From: Rhodoferax lacus
GTDB taxonomy: Bacteria > Pseudomonadota > Gammaproteobacteria > Burkholderiales > Burkholderiaceae_C
Length of the DNA: 64,000 nt
Direction: 5' to 3'
Assembly: GCF_003415675.1 (NCBI RefSeq)
Contig: NZ_QFZK01000006.1
Span: forward strand, 1 to 64,000
This document shows positions 30,508 through 38,760 of the stretch, in pieces (positions within the stretch are counted from its first letter, which is position 1; every line of letters starts with the position of its first letter). The position numbers and the translations under genes were made by a program. The notes under the pieces were generated by a model, which did not search any database, was not told where the DNA came from, and saw only the letters and a program-made list of their open reading frames with translations.

Positions 30508-31365
30508 ATGGACGATCCAGCCAGCCCTATGCCCCAGGCCGCACTTGTGCAGGCCCTGCGCCGCGTGCTCATGCCGTTGGTGCGCCTCATGCTTGCCAGC
30601 GGCATTACCTTCCAGTTCCTGTCGGAAATGCTCAAGAGCCTGTATGTGGAAGTGGCCGAGCGCGACTTCCGCATTGACAACAAGCCGCCCACCGACAGCC
30701 GCATCAGCCTGATGTCGGGCGTGCACCGCAAGGACGTGAGCCGTCTGCGCACCGAACTGCGCGCCGAGGTGCCCGCACCTTCATCCGTGGTGTCCCTGGG
30801 TGCCCACCTGGTGGCGGTCTGGCTGGGTACACCGGCCTACCTGGATGAGGCCGGGCAGCCCCTGGCCCTGCCACGCTTTCGCAGCGAAGGCGGCGAGCTG
30901 TCTTTCGAGGCCCTGGTGGCCAGCGTCAACAGCGACATCCGCTCCAAGGTGGTGTTGGACGAGTGGATGCGCTTGGGCATTGCCCGCCTGGATGAAGACA
31001 GGCGGGTGTGCCTGAATGCCGACGCCTTCATCCCCACTGAGGGCTTTGACGAAAAGGCCTTTTATTTCGGCCACAACCTGCACGACCACCTGGCAGCGGC
31101 CGCCCACAACCTGCAGGGGCTGCAGCCCCCCTTCATGGACCGCAGCGTGCACTATGACGCGCTGGGTGCCGAGTCAGCCCAGGCGCTGGCCAAGCAGGCC
31201 CTGGAACTGGGCATGAAGGCGCTGCTGGCCGTCAACAAAAGTGCCATGCAGGCCGAAAAACGCGATGCCGACGTGCCCGCACCTGAGCGCCAGCGCATGA
31301 CCTTTGGTGTGTATTTCTATGCCGAGCCGGTGGATGCCAAGCCACCGGCAGGAGAGGGTGTATGA
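30508..31365 (+). CDS. DUF6502 family protein
   Basis: 285 residues, no signal peptide or membrane helix. The N-terminus (ALVQALRRVLMPLVRLML, YVEVAERDF, ISLMSGVHRKDVSRLR) matches the DUF6502 family as I know it, and its arrangement looks like a winged helix-turn-helix. The family has no established function; a DNA-binding role is my inference from the LMSGVHRKDVSRLR segment. Its stop overlaps the start of the DUF5666 gene (ATGA at 31362-31365). It sits directly behind three tandem inverted repeats, which it may autoregulate. Confidence 0.82.
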   Translation: MDDPASPMPQAALVQALRRVLMPLVRLMLASGITFQFLSEMLKSLYVEVAERDFRIDNKPPTDSRISLMSGVHRKDVSRLRTELRAEVPAPSSVVSLGAHLVAVWLGTPAYLDEAGQPLALPRFRSEGGELSFEALVASVNSDIRSKVVLDEWMRLGIARLDEDRRVCLNADAFIPTEGFDEKAFYFGHNLHDHLAAAAHNLQGLQPPFMDRSVHYDALGAESAQALAKQALELGMKALLAVNKSAMQAEKRDADVPAPERQRMTFGVYFYAEPVDAKPPAGEGV

Positions 31366-32723
31366 AGAATTCTGTCTGCATGCCAAGGCGGCTGTCTGCG
31401 TGGGGCCTGGGCCTGGGTCTGGTGTGGGGCCTGCTGTGTTTGGGCACCTTGCCGGCATGGGCTGCCGATGGCTGTGCCAACCAGGCGGCCACCATGCCGG
31501 CCATGCCCGAGCAGGCGCCGGGCGTGGGTGGAACCGGCATCATCGCCGGGCGGCCCGGGCTGGGTGGCACGGGCATTGACGTGGGCCTGGATGCGGGCGG
31601 CGTGGGTGGCACTGGCATTGTGGGACTCATTACCGGCTTTGCCAGCGTGTGCGTGAACGGGGTGGAAGTGCAGTTTGATGCCACCACCCCTGTGGAGCAG
31701 GACGGCCAACCCGTGCCCCTGAACAGCCTGGCTGTGGGACAGCTGGTGGCCATTCGGGCAACAGGTGCGGGCGCCGAGTTCACGGCCCGCAGCATCGCGG
31801 TGCTCAACACCCTGGTAGGCCCGGTGGACCGGGTGCAGGCGGCCAGGGGTGAGCTGCAGGTGCTGGGCCAGTCGGTGCTGGTGCGCACGGGCCAGACCCT
31901 GGAGGGCCTGCGCCCTGGCCAGTGGGTGCAAGTGGGTGGTTTCCGCCGCGCCAATGGCCAGATTGAAGCCAGTTTCCTGAGCCCGGTGGCACCCCAGCCT
32001 CTGGCGCGCCTGACGGGCGTGTTCGAGAAGAACATGGGTGTGGACATGGTGGTCAGCGGAACGGCGGTGCATCTGGGCGACACCCGTCTGCCTGCCGGCG
32101 CAGCCCGTGGCGCGGAGATCGCAATTGCCGGCACCTGGGACGGCGCAACCCTGCGGGCCCGCCAGGTGCAGGCCGAGCCTGTGCAGAGCAGCCTGGGGGC
32201 CGTGCGCTCCGTGGTGATGGAAGGCCTGGTGCATGCCGTGGGCGCCAACTCCATCAGCCTGGGCCAGCGCACCTTTGCGCTCGGCCGCGACCTGCAGGTG
32301 CAGGGCGGCAGCCTGAAAGACGTGGCCGAGAACCAGCGGGTGCGCCTGACCGGCAGCCTGGACGCGCAGCACAGGTTGCAGGTCCATCACATGGAGGTCC
32401 GGGTTTCGGGATACCGCTACGGCGCGCGCGAAGGGCGTGTCCGCAAGTCCGAGGCTGGCAAGGAGGCTGAGTCGGGCAAGGAGGCCGAGTCGGGCAGTGG
32501 CAAGGACTCCAGCGGCTCGGACGACAAGTCCGGCAGCTCGGGCGGTTCGGGCAGCTCCAGCGGATCCGATGACTCCGGCTCCGGCAGCTCGGGAACGTCG
32601 GGAGGCTCGGGCACTTCGGGAAGCTCAGGCACTTCAGGCAGCTCGGGCAGCTCGGGCAGCTCTGGAGGGTCCGGCTCGAAAAGCGGCTCCAGTGGTGGCT
32701 CCGGCAGCGGCAAAGGCAAATAG
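31362..32723 (+). CDS. Exported DUF5666 protein with long Ser/Gly/Lys tail
   Basis: 453 residues. A signal peptide (cut after LPAWA, about residue 36) is followed by Gly-rich VGGTGI repeats (about 56-90) and several beta-rich DUF5666 units (FDATTPVEQDGQPVPLNSLA; SLAVGQLVAIRATG; GLRPGQWVQVGG). From about residue 360 the protein becomes a low-complexity Ser/Gly tail with Asp and Lys and ends in GKGK. It should be periplasmic or secreted. It is translationally coupled to DUF6502. Function unknown; the Ser-rich composition resembles the repeat protein at 29937 on the other side of the operators. Confidence 0.85.
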   Translation: MKNSVCMPRRLSAWGLGLGLVWGLLCLGTLPAWAADGCANQAATMPAMPEQAPGVGGTGIIAGRPGLGGTGIDVGLDAGGVGGTGIVGLITGFASVCVNGVEVQFDATTPVEQDGQPVPLNSLAVGQLVAIRATGAGAEFTARSIAVLNTLVGPVDRVQAARGELQVLGQSVLVRTGQTLEGLRPGQWVQVGGFRRANGQIEASFLSPVAPQPLARLTGVFEKNMGVDMVVSGTAVHLGDTRLPAGAARGAEIAIAGTWDGATLRARQVQAEPVQSSLGAVRSVVMEGLVHAVGANSISLGQRTFALGRDLQVQGGSLKDVAENQRVRLTGSLDAQHRLQVHHMEVRVSGYRYGAREGRVRKSEAGKEAESGKEAESGSGKDSSGSDDKSGSSGGSGSSSGSDDSGSGSSGTSGGSGTSGSSGTSGSSGSSGSSGGSGSKSGSSGGSGSGKGK

Positions 32724-32737
32724 GCAGGCGCGCGGCG

Positions 32738-32947
32738 TCAGGTGCTGCCCCGTGTGCCCCAGCGTATGCCTGCCCACAGGCGCTCATGCAGGTAGTAGCT
32801 GACCAGGCCAATCAGCGTCAGCAAGGCTGACAGGCCCAGGCCTTGCGAAAAGTCGCCGATGTAGAAGTAGTTGACGACGGCCATCATGACAAAGCCGATG
32901 AGCTGCCAGGTGATGGCCTTGGTGAGGGTGCGCTTGTTCTGTTCCAT
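32738..32947 (-). CDS. DUF2061 small membrane protein
   Basis: 69 residues starting MEQNKRTLTKAITWQ, with two predicted membrane segments (WQLIGFVMMAVVNYFYIG and GLSALLTLIGLVSYYLHERL) and a C-terminal WAGIRWG. The length and the K-A-ITWQ/YYLHER motifs match DUF2061 inner-membrane proteins, whose role is not established. The long open frame upstream is antisense to the XRE regulator; MEQNKR at 32947 is the natural start. Confidence 0.87.
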   Translation of the reverse strand: MEQNKRTLTKAITWQLIGFVMMAVVNYFYIGDFSQGLGLSALLTLIGLVSYYLHERLWAGIRWGTRGST

Positions 32948-33050
32948 GGCTGGAATTGTGCGGATGCCGTGCGCGTGAATCAACGTTTGATTGGTAACGT
33001 AAATGCACCAATTGGTGATAATAGTCACGTTTTCACAAATACCCAGCACC
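32948..33050. promoter_or_regulatory. Divergent promoter region with CACCAATTGGTG palindrome
   Basis: This 103-nt region lies between the DUF2061 gene and the XRE-type regulator. It contains a perfect 12-bp palindrome CACCAATTGGTG (33006-33017); an ATTGGTAACGT stretch (32990-33000) repeats one half-site. This is a plausible autoregulatory operator for the XRE protein starting at 33051. Confidence 0.5.
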
Positions 33051-33923
33051 ATGCCCAGCACCCCGCCCACAGTCCCCAAATCCCGGCGTTCCGAGGTGTT
33101 TCGCGAGCGCCTGCGCTCGGCCATGCTGGAGCACAAGCTCAACCGCACCAGCCTGGCCGGGATCACCGGGGTGGACCGCTCCACCGTGTCGCAACTGCTC
33201 TCCGAGCACCAGGTGCGCCTGCCGTCCGGCCACGTGGTGGCGGAGCTGGCCTCGGCCCTGGGCGTGAGTGCCGACTGGTTGCTGGGCCTGTCCAACAGCA
33301 CCCTGGGTCCGGGGGAAATCCTGCGCGAATCGCTGCAGGTGGCCACCGCGCTGCCAGACCGGGCCGATGTGCACATCGAGCGCTGGCTGCAGGAGGCCAC
33401 GGGTTCCAAGGTGCGCAATGTGCCCACCAACCTGCCCGAGGTGATGAAGACCCGTGCCACGCTGCAGCTGGAGTACGCCAAATACGAGGGCAAGACGCCG
33501 CAGCAGGCCTTGCAAAGCAAGGAGACGCGCCTGTCCATGAACCGGCTGGTGGGCACCGACTACGAATTCGCCATGCCGGTGCAGACCCTGACAGATTTTG
33601 CCCAGCGCAGCGGCATCTGGGCGGCGCTCAAGCCCGCGCAGGTGCGCGAGCAGCTGCTGCACATGGCAGAGCTGTGCGATGAGCTCTATCCCAGCACGCG
33701 CCTGCACCTGTATGACCTGAAGCAGCGCTACAGCGCCCCGGTCACGGTGTTTGGCCAGCAGCGCGCGGTGATTTATATCGGCAGTTCCTACCTTGTGTTC
33801 AACACGCGTGAGCACATCGAAACCCTGACGCGCCATTTTGACGACCTGGTGCGCGATGCCAGCGTGCTCAGCCATGCGGTCAGCGCCTGGCTGACCAAAC
33901 TGGCAGCTGGTGTCAAGTTATAG
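33051..33923 (+). CDS. XRE-family helix-turn-helix regulator
   Basis: 290 residues. An N-terminal Cro/C1-type helix-turn-helix (about 14-75; MLEHKLNRTSLAGITGVDRS TVSQLLSEHQ in two blocks, then ALGVSADWLLGLS) is joined to a ~200-residue C-terminal region I do not recognise, which includes RHFDDLVRDASVLSH. That part may be a ligand-binding or oligomerisation domain. Start 33051 is preferred over ATG 33003, because the latter overlaps the palindrome and adds residues without domain character. Confidence 0.85.
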   Translation: MPSTPPTVPKSRRSEVFRERLRSAMLEHKLNRTSLAGITGVDRSTVSQLLSEHQVRLPSGHVVAELASALGVSADWLLGLSNSTLGPGEILRESLQVATALPDRADVHIERWLQEATGSKVRNVPTNLPEVMKTRATLQLEYAKYEGKTPQQALQSKETRLSMNRLVGTDYEFAMPVQTLTDFAQRSGIWAALKPAQVREQLLHMAELCDELYPSTRLHLYDLKQRYSAPVTVFGQQRAVIYIGSSYLVFNTREHIETLTRHFDDLVRDASVLSHAVSAWLTKLAAGVKL

Positions 33924-34057
33924 GCCCGGCGTGGGCAACGGTCCGGAGGTCGAATTTTGGGGGGTCTTGCCGCATTGTGTGAATGCGTGTTCTGTTGCGG
34001 CCGGAGTGCATGCTATGGTCATGGGCAGGGTTTCATTCACATACAGGAGTTGTTCAC

Positions 34058-34336
34058 ATGTCCAAGATTTTTTCTGTTGCCTTTGGCAGTTTGTTCGTTG
34101 CTGGCCTGATGTTTTCCCAGGTTGCCAGCGCGGCCTCCGAGTGTGAAGCCAAGGCACTGAGCAAGGACGGCAAGCCGCTTGCAGGCGCTGCCAAGGCCTC
34201 GTCCATCAAGAAATGTGAAGCGGCCACCAAGGCACCTTCCGCTTGCGCTGACAAAGCCATCGACAAGAACGGCAAGGCCCTGGCAGGTGCTGCCAAAAAT
34301 TCCTTCATGAAGAAGTGCGAAGCTGACGCCAAATAA
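34058..34336 (+). CDS. PsiF-repeat exported small protein
   Basis: 92 residues. The signal peptide ends after VASA (residue 26). Two PsiF-type repeats follow, each a Cys-A-K core ending in a KKCE motif: CEAKALSKDGKPLAGAAK with IKKCE, and CADKAIDKNGKALAGAAK with MKKCE. E. coli PsiF is a phosphate-starvation-inducible periplasmic protein of unknown function. AGGAG at 34045-34049 sets the start at 34058. The next gene begins at the base after its stop codon, so the two are co-translated. Confidence 0.85.
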   Translation: MSKIFSVAFGSLFVAGLMFSQVASAASECEAKALSKDGKPLAGAAKASSIKKCEAATKAPSACADKAIDKNGKALAGAAKNSFMKKCEADAK

Positions 34337-35128
34337 ATGGCTGGGGTTGCATGCCGCAACCCTGCGGGGTTGCGTTTGAAGTGGCACGCCTGGCTGCTGC
34401 TGCTGGTGTGTTGCATGCTTTCTTGGGGGGCGCTGGCCAAAGACCAGGCGCTTTGCAAGAGCAGCAAGAAGAGTGCGCACAAAGCGGACGCTGCCTGCGT
34501 GCACAAGGCCAAGAAGGCCCACGCTGCCAAAGGCGCATCCGCCAGCACCTCCAAAAGTGCTTCCAGGAGTGTCTCCAAGGGCAGCTCCAAAAAGACCACG
34601 CAAAAGGTCGTGCAAACGGTCACGCCACAGGTCCAGGAAGCGGATACGGATACGCAGGTCACGCTGCTGCCCGGTGCCAAGCCACGCCTGCATCCCGACA
34701 GCGCCTGCTTCAAGGCGCTGGGGGATTCGCGGGCCAGCAGGCATCTGTCGGCCAAGGTGCCCTTCTTTCTGGACCACGCGCCCGATGAGGGTTTGCTGGC
34801 CAACAAGGGGCATCCGGGCAAGTCGGAAAAAACCGAGCTGGCCAGCGTTGTCGCGGGCTACGAGATGTGCCTGGATATGGCTGCTGCCTGGCGCCGCGAG
34901 ACCTACCCACCCGAGGTCGTGGCCGTGCTCGATGCCTACTGGAGCCGCACCAAGTCCCTGTTGGGGGATTTGCAGAACGGCCGGGCAAACTATGGAGAAG
35001 CCGCCCGAGCCGTGGCCCTGAACGACAGTGCCTACAAGGCCAAGGTGGACAGCCTGGTGGCGGACCTGCAGTCACGCCAAAGCAGCGTTGACGCGCAGAA
35101 TGCGCCCACCGGCAGCCGGCTTCAATAA
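34337..35128 (+). CDS. Exported Lys/Ser-rich hypothetical protein
   Basis: 263 residues. A signal peptide (LLLLVCCMLSWGALA) is followed by a highly basic Lys/Ala/Ser segment (about 36-90, with CKSSKKSAHK and CVHKAKKAHAAK echoing the PsiF repeats) and a C-terminal helical domain (about 110-240). No family is recognised. It starts directly after the PsiF gene stop and may act with it in the periplasm. Confidence 0.75.
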   Translation: MAGVACRNPAGLRLKWHAWLLLLVCCMLSWGALAKDQALCKSSKKSAHKADAACVHKAKKAHAAKGASASTSKSASRSVSKGSSKKTTQKVVQTVTPQVQEADTDTQVTLLPGAKPRLHPDSACFKALGDSRASRHLSAKVPFFLDHAPDEGLLANKGHPGKSEKTELASVVAGYEMCLDMAAAWRRETYPPEVVAVLDAYWSRTKSLLGDLQNGRANYGEAARAVALNDSAYKAKVDSLVADLQSRQSSVDAQNAPTGSRLQ

Positions 35129-35162
35129 TGTGCCTGTGCCCCCCGCCCATGGAGAATGACGC

Positions 35163-35354
35163 TTGAATCCCAGTTTGCTTGATAACCCCCTGTACCAGGG
35201 CCTGATCCTGCTGGCCGCAGGCTTGTTGCTTGTGCTGCTGCTCGTGTGGGTGGCATACCGTGCCATCAAAGCCGCAGTGCGTGACGGCATCCGCGAGGCC
35301 CGTCAGGTCAGCTCGCAAGAGACCTGGCTGCCAACCGAGCGCCAGTCCCTCTGA
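35163..35354 (+). CDS. Small single-pass membrane protein (TTG start)
   Basis: 63 residues with one hydrophobic segment (GLILLAAGLLLVLLLVWVAY, about 14-33) and a charged C-terminal tail. The TTG start at 35163 is supported by GGAG at 35152-35155, 7 nt upstream. No family is recognised. It follows the Lys-rich exported protein by 34 nt and may be the third gene of that operon. Confidence 0.6.
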   Translation: MNPSLLDNPLYQGLILLAAGLLLVLLLVWVAYRAIKAAVRDGIREARQVSSQETWLPTERQSL

Positions 35355-35443
35355 CGACTGGCCTGGTTGGCTATCAGTAAAAGCACGGCCGCCTGATAAG
35401 GGGGCGGCGCTTTGGGCGCCATGCCAGACCACCGAGTCCGCCT

Positions 35444-35463
35444 GCAGCTCTTGCAAGAGCTGC
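35444..35463. terminator. Perfect 20-bp palindrome between convergent genes
   Basis: GCAGCTCTTGCAAGAGCTGC is fully self-complementary and lies one base beyond the stop codon of the minus-strand dehydrogenase (35465). It can form an 8-bp stem with a TGCA-type tetraloop on either strand. No T-tract follows, so it is likely a bidirectional transcription barrier. A second, weaker GCCGCC/GGCGGC hairpin lies at 35388-35408. Confidence 0.55.
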
Positions 35464-35464
35464 T

Positions 35465-36409
35465 TCAGTAGCCGCGTTGGCGGTCCATGGTGTGCAGGGG
35501 CAACAGGCCTTGGCGCAGGCGCAGGGTGTTGGTCACGATCTGCTGCGCAATGGTCTGGTCCGAGGCGCTCGACGCCATGTGCGGTGTGAGGCAGATTTTG
35601 GGGTGGCGCCACAGCGCGTCATCGGCCTGCAGGGGCTCGCGGTCAAACACATCCAGCACGGCGCCGCGCAGATGGCCGCTGTCGAGCGCGGCCAACAAGT
35701 CGGGTAGCACCACCTGTTCGCCACGGCCCACGTTCACCAACGCCGCACCCGTCTTCATGCGGGCAAAGAAGCCCGCATTGCACAGGCCGTGGGTGGCCGG
35801 TGTGAGCGGCAGCAGGCACACCACCATGTCCAGCGGCGCCAGAAATTCGGGCAGTGCGGCATCACCCGCAAAGGTGTGCAAATCCTCCACCGCATGGGCA
35901 CTGCGCGACCAGCCGCTCACGGCAAAGCCAAAGTCGCGCAGGCACAGCGCGGTCTGCAAGCCCATGCCGCCCAGCCCCATGATGCCGACCCGAAAAGCAC
36001 GGGCCGGGCCTTGCGGCGGCATGTGCCACAGGCCCTGGCGCTGTTGCGCAGCCATCTGGTCAAAACCGCGGTGGTAATAGAGCGCGGCCCACAGCACGTA
36101 TTCGGCCATACCCCGCGCCTGCGCCGGGTCCACGATGCGGGTCACCGCCACGTCTGCGGGCAGGTCCGGGCAGCGCAGAATGTGTTCGGTGCCCGCGCCT
36201 ATGGAAGCCACCATCTGCAGCTTGGGCAGGGTGCCCAGCAGGCCAGCTGGCGGGTGCCAGGCGGCCACGGCCAGCACGTCGTCAGCCTCAAAGGGTTCGG
36301 GCCACAGCGTGACTTGCAAGCCGGGCAGCACGCGTGCCGCCTCAGTGGCCATGCGATCGGCCAGCACTTGCAGGTTGTCGCAGGCGCTGCACACCAGAAG
36401 GGTAGGCAT
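35465..36409 (-). CDS. D-2-hydroxyacid dehydrogenase (GhrA-type glyoxylate/hydroxypyruvate reductase)
   Basis: 314 residues. The NAD(P)-binding Rossmann loop is GIMGLGGMGLQTALCL; substrate-binding and catalytic residues of the family are present (VNVGRGEQVV with the Arg before the loop, DVFDREPL with Glu, and the late His in LTPHMASSA). It probably reduces or oxidises small 2-hydroxyacids such as glyoxylate/glycolate. It is the last gene of the minus-strand uptake-catabolic operon and terminates at a perfect palindrome. Confidence 0.9.
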   Translation of the reverse strand: MPTLLVCSACDNLQVLADRMATEAARVLPGLQVTLWPEPFEADDVLAVAAWHPPAGLLGTLPKLQMVASIGAGTEHILRCPDLPADVAVTRIVDPAQARGMAEYVLWAALYYHRGFDQMAAQQRQGLWHMPPQGPARAFRVGIMGLGGMGLQTALCLRDFGFAVSGWSRSAHAVEDLHTFAGDAALPEFLAPLDMVVCLLPLTPATHGLCNAGFFARMKTGAALVNVGRGEQVVLPDLLAALDSGHLRGAVLDVFDREPLQADDALWRHPKICLTPHMASSASDQTIAQQIVTNTLRLRQGLLPLHTMDRQRGY

Positions 36410-36431
36410 GGTGGTCCTGGAAATATATATA

Positions 36432-37190
36432 TTAGTTTTTGTAGTTGCTGCCGCTGCGCTCCAGCTGGCGCAACCACGCGGCCCAGATCAGTGGCCGCTC
36501 GTGCTGCGCCTTCACCAATTGCTGGCGCACATAGGCGCTGACCGGTGGGGCAATTTCGGTGACTGCGCCAGCCACCCCCAGACCGGCCAACTGCGCGCAG
36601 GCCAGCTGGATTTCGCAGGCGCGGTTCAGGTAGAACATCACATAAAACGCATCGGCCACCGAGCTGCCCACGGTCAGCAGGCCGTGGTGGCGCAGGATGA
36701 GTGCGGCCTTGTTGCCCAGAGCGGCCTGCAGGCGGCTGCGTTCTTCCAGGTTGGTGGCCACGCCCTCGTAGGGGTGGTAGCCCACGCCCTCAAAAAACTC
36801 GGCCGATATCTGGTTGAGCTGCAGCAGGCCCCTCTCACACGCGGCCACCGCCATGCCCGCCAGCGTGTGGGTGTGGATGACGCAGTGCGCATCGTCGCGC
36901 GCCATGTGCACGGCGCTGTGGATGGTGAAGCCTGCCGGGTTGAGTTTGGCGTCGCCCGCCACGTTGTGGCCGCGGGCGTCCACCACAATCAGGTCGCTGG
37001 CACAGACCTCGTCAAACATCAGGCCAAAGGGGTTGAGCAAAAAGCGCTCCTGGCCCGCGGGCGAGGGCAGGCGCACCGAGAAGTGGGTGTACAGCGTGTC
37101 GTCCCAGCCAAAGCGCGCGGCCAGGCGGTAGGCGGCGGCCAGGTCGCAGCGCAGGGCGGTCTCATCCGCCGCGTTCAGGGCGCTGCTCAT
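36432..37190 (-). CDS. Class II aldolase/adducin family protein
   Basis: 252 residues. The class II aldolase fold has Zn ligands visible in IHTHTLAG and a later HHGLL, plus the catalytic-site acidic residue in the EGVGYHPYEG region. Members cleave phosphorylated sugars or hydroxyacids, or act as decarboxylases or epimerases. The start overlaps the stop of the upstream transporter gene (37187-37190). A role in the catabolism of the imported compound, with the downstream dehydrogenase, is inferred. Confidence 0.9.
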   Translation of the reverse strand: MSSALNAADETALRCDLAAAYRLAARFGWDDTLYTHFSVRLPSPAGQERFLLNPFGLMFDEVCASDLIVVDARGHNVAGDAKLNPAGFTIHSAVHMARDDAHCVIHTHTLAGMAVAACERGLLQLNQISAEFFEGVGYHPYEGVATNLEERSRLQAALGNKAALILRHHGLLTVGSSVADAFYVMFYLNRACEIQLACAQLAGLGVAGAVTEIAPPVSAYVRQQLVKAQHERPLIWAAWLRQLERSGSNYKN

Positions 37191-38728
37191 GCGGCCCGCC
37201 CGCCGTGGCTGGGCATGCCCATGAACTTGCGCACGCGCAACAGCGTGTCGTTGGGGTAGGGCTGGTTGCGCAGCACATCGGGGCTGACATCCATTTGCAG
37301 TTTGCCGCCTTCCATGAACACCACACGGTCTGAAATATTCAGCGCGAACTCCATCTCGTGGGTGACGATGAGCATGGTCATGCCTTCCTTGGCCAGGCGC
37401 TGGATGACGCGCAGCACATCGCCCACCAGCTCCGGGTCCAGGGCCGAGGTGGGCTCGTCAAACAGCATGATGTCGGGCTTCATGGCCAGGGCGCGCGCAA
37501 TCGCCACGCGCTGCTGCTGGCCGCCAGACAATTGGTGCGGGTATTTGTAGGCATGGGCCAAGAGGCCCACCTTGTCGAGCAGGCCCAGCGCAAAGTCGCG
37601 CATGGCGGCATCGCCCAGGCCGTGGTAGGCGGGGGCCATCAGCACGTTGTCCAGCACCGTTAGGTGCGGGAACAGGTTGAAGCTCTGGAACACCATGCCA
37701 ATGCGGCGCACGCCGTCGCGGGCACGTTCACTGTCGGGGCTTTCACCGGCGGTCAGGTAGCTTTCACCAAACAGGATGATCTCGCCGCTGTCGATGGCTT
37801 CGAGCGCGTTGATGGTGCGAATCAGCGAGGTCTTGCCCGAGCCCGAGGGGCCAATCAGGCACAGCACCTCGCCCGTGGCCACGCGCAGCTGCACGATGTC
37901 GAGCACCTTCTGGCTGCCATAGCTCTTGCTGATGCCGCGCATCTCCAGGGCCAGCGGCGCACCGGGTACCGCAGGCAGGGGCGGCACCAGTGCCACCGGG
38001 CGCAGGGTGGCGCGCAGGTCACCGCAGGCCTTGTCATCCAGGCTGGCGGGTTGGCGGCGCTGCAGGTCCAGGCGGCGCTCCAGCCACTGGAAGGCCGCGC
38101 CAAAGGCCGAGACGATCATCACGTAATACACGGCCACGGCCAGCAGGGTTTCCATCACCAGGAAGTTCTGGCTGTACAGGCGCTGCCCGGTCATCAGCAG
38201 CTCGGGCAGCGAGATCACCGAAACCAGCGAGGTGAGCTTGATCACGGTGACGTATTCGTTCACCAGCGTGGGCAGGGCAATGCGAAAGGCCTGCGGCACC
38301 ACGATGCGCGCCTGTATGCCCCAATAGCCCAGGCCCAGGGCGCGCCCGGCTTCGCGCTGGCCCTTGGAGACTGACATCAAACCACCACGGTGGATCTCGG
38401 CCATGTAGGCCGTCTCGGTCAGCACCAGCGAGAGCAGGCCCGAGACAAAGGGTATCGACAGGGCAGGCCCTGCCGACGGAAATATTTGCGGGCTGTTGAA
38501 CACAAACACCAACAGCACCAGCAGCGGCACGCTGCGGAAGAACCACACATACACCTTGGCCGCAGCGCGCAGCGCGGTGATGCCAGAGAGCTGGGCACTG
38601 GCCACGCAAAAGCCCAGGACCAGGCCGATCAGCCAGGACAGCGTGCCCAGCTCCACCACCGTGACCACGGCACGCCAGAACATCGCCATGGAAAAGAGCG
38701 AGAAAAAATAGGTCCAGTTCAGTTCCAT
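37187..38728 (-). CDS. Amino-acid ABC transporter: permease fused to ATP-binding protein
   Basis: 513 residues that combine two normally separate subunits. Residues ~1-225 are a HisM/GlnP-type permease with membrane helices and the EAA-like loop (EAGRALGLGYWGIQARIVVP). Residues ~260-510 are a GlnQ-type ATPase with Walker A LIGPSGSGKTSLIRTI, signature LSGGQQQRVAIARAL, Walker B IMLFDEPTSALD and H-loop VTHEMEF. It takes up a polar amino acid or related solute delivered by the binding protein encoded at 38761. Such fusions exist in Burkholderiales; the join here looks clean. Confidence 0.93.
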   Translation of the reverse strand: MELNWTYFFSLFSMAMFWRAVVTVVELGTLSWLIGLVLGFCVASAQLSGITALRAAAKVYVWFFRSVPLLVLLVFVFNSPQIFPSAGPALSIPFVSGLLSLVLTETAYMAEIHRGGLMSVSKGQREAGRALGLGYWGIQARIVVPQAFRIALPTLVNEYVTVIKLTSLVSVISLPELLMTGQRLYSQNFLVMETLLAVAVYYVMIVSAFGAAFQWLERRLDLQRRQPASLDDKACGDLRATLRPVALVPPLPAVPGAPLALEMRGISKSYGSQKVLDIVQLRVATGEVLCLIGPSGSGKTSLIRTINALEAIDSGEIILFGESYLTAGESPDSERARDGVRRIGMVFQSFNLFPHLTVLDNVLMAPAYHGLGDAAMRDFALGLLDKVGLLAHAYKYPHQLSGGQQQRVAIARALAMKPDIMLFDEPTSALDPELVGDVLRVIQRLAKEGMTMLIVTHEMEFALNISDRVVFMEGGKLQMDVSPDVLRNQPYPNDTLLRVRKFMGMPSHGGRAA

Positions 38729-38760
38729 GGTGTTCCTGTGCGTGCGGTGTGCAGGGGTGA

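Noticed and set aside
33003..33050. Upstream ATG at 33003 as start of the XRE regulator
   Set aside because: It sits next to the CACCAATTGGTG palindrome and adds 16 hydrophobic residues without domain character; ATG 33051 is better.
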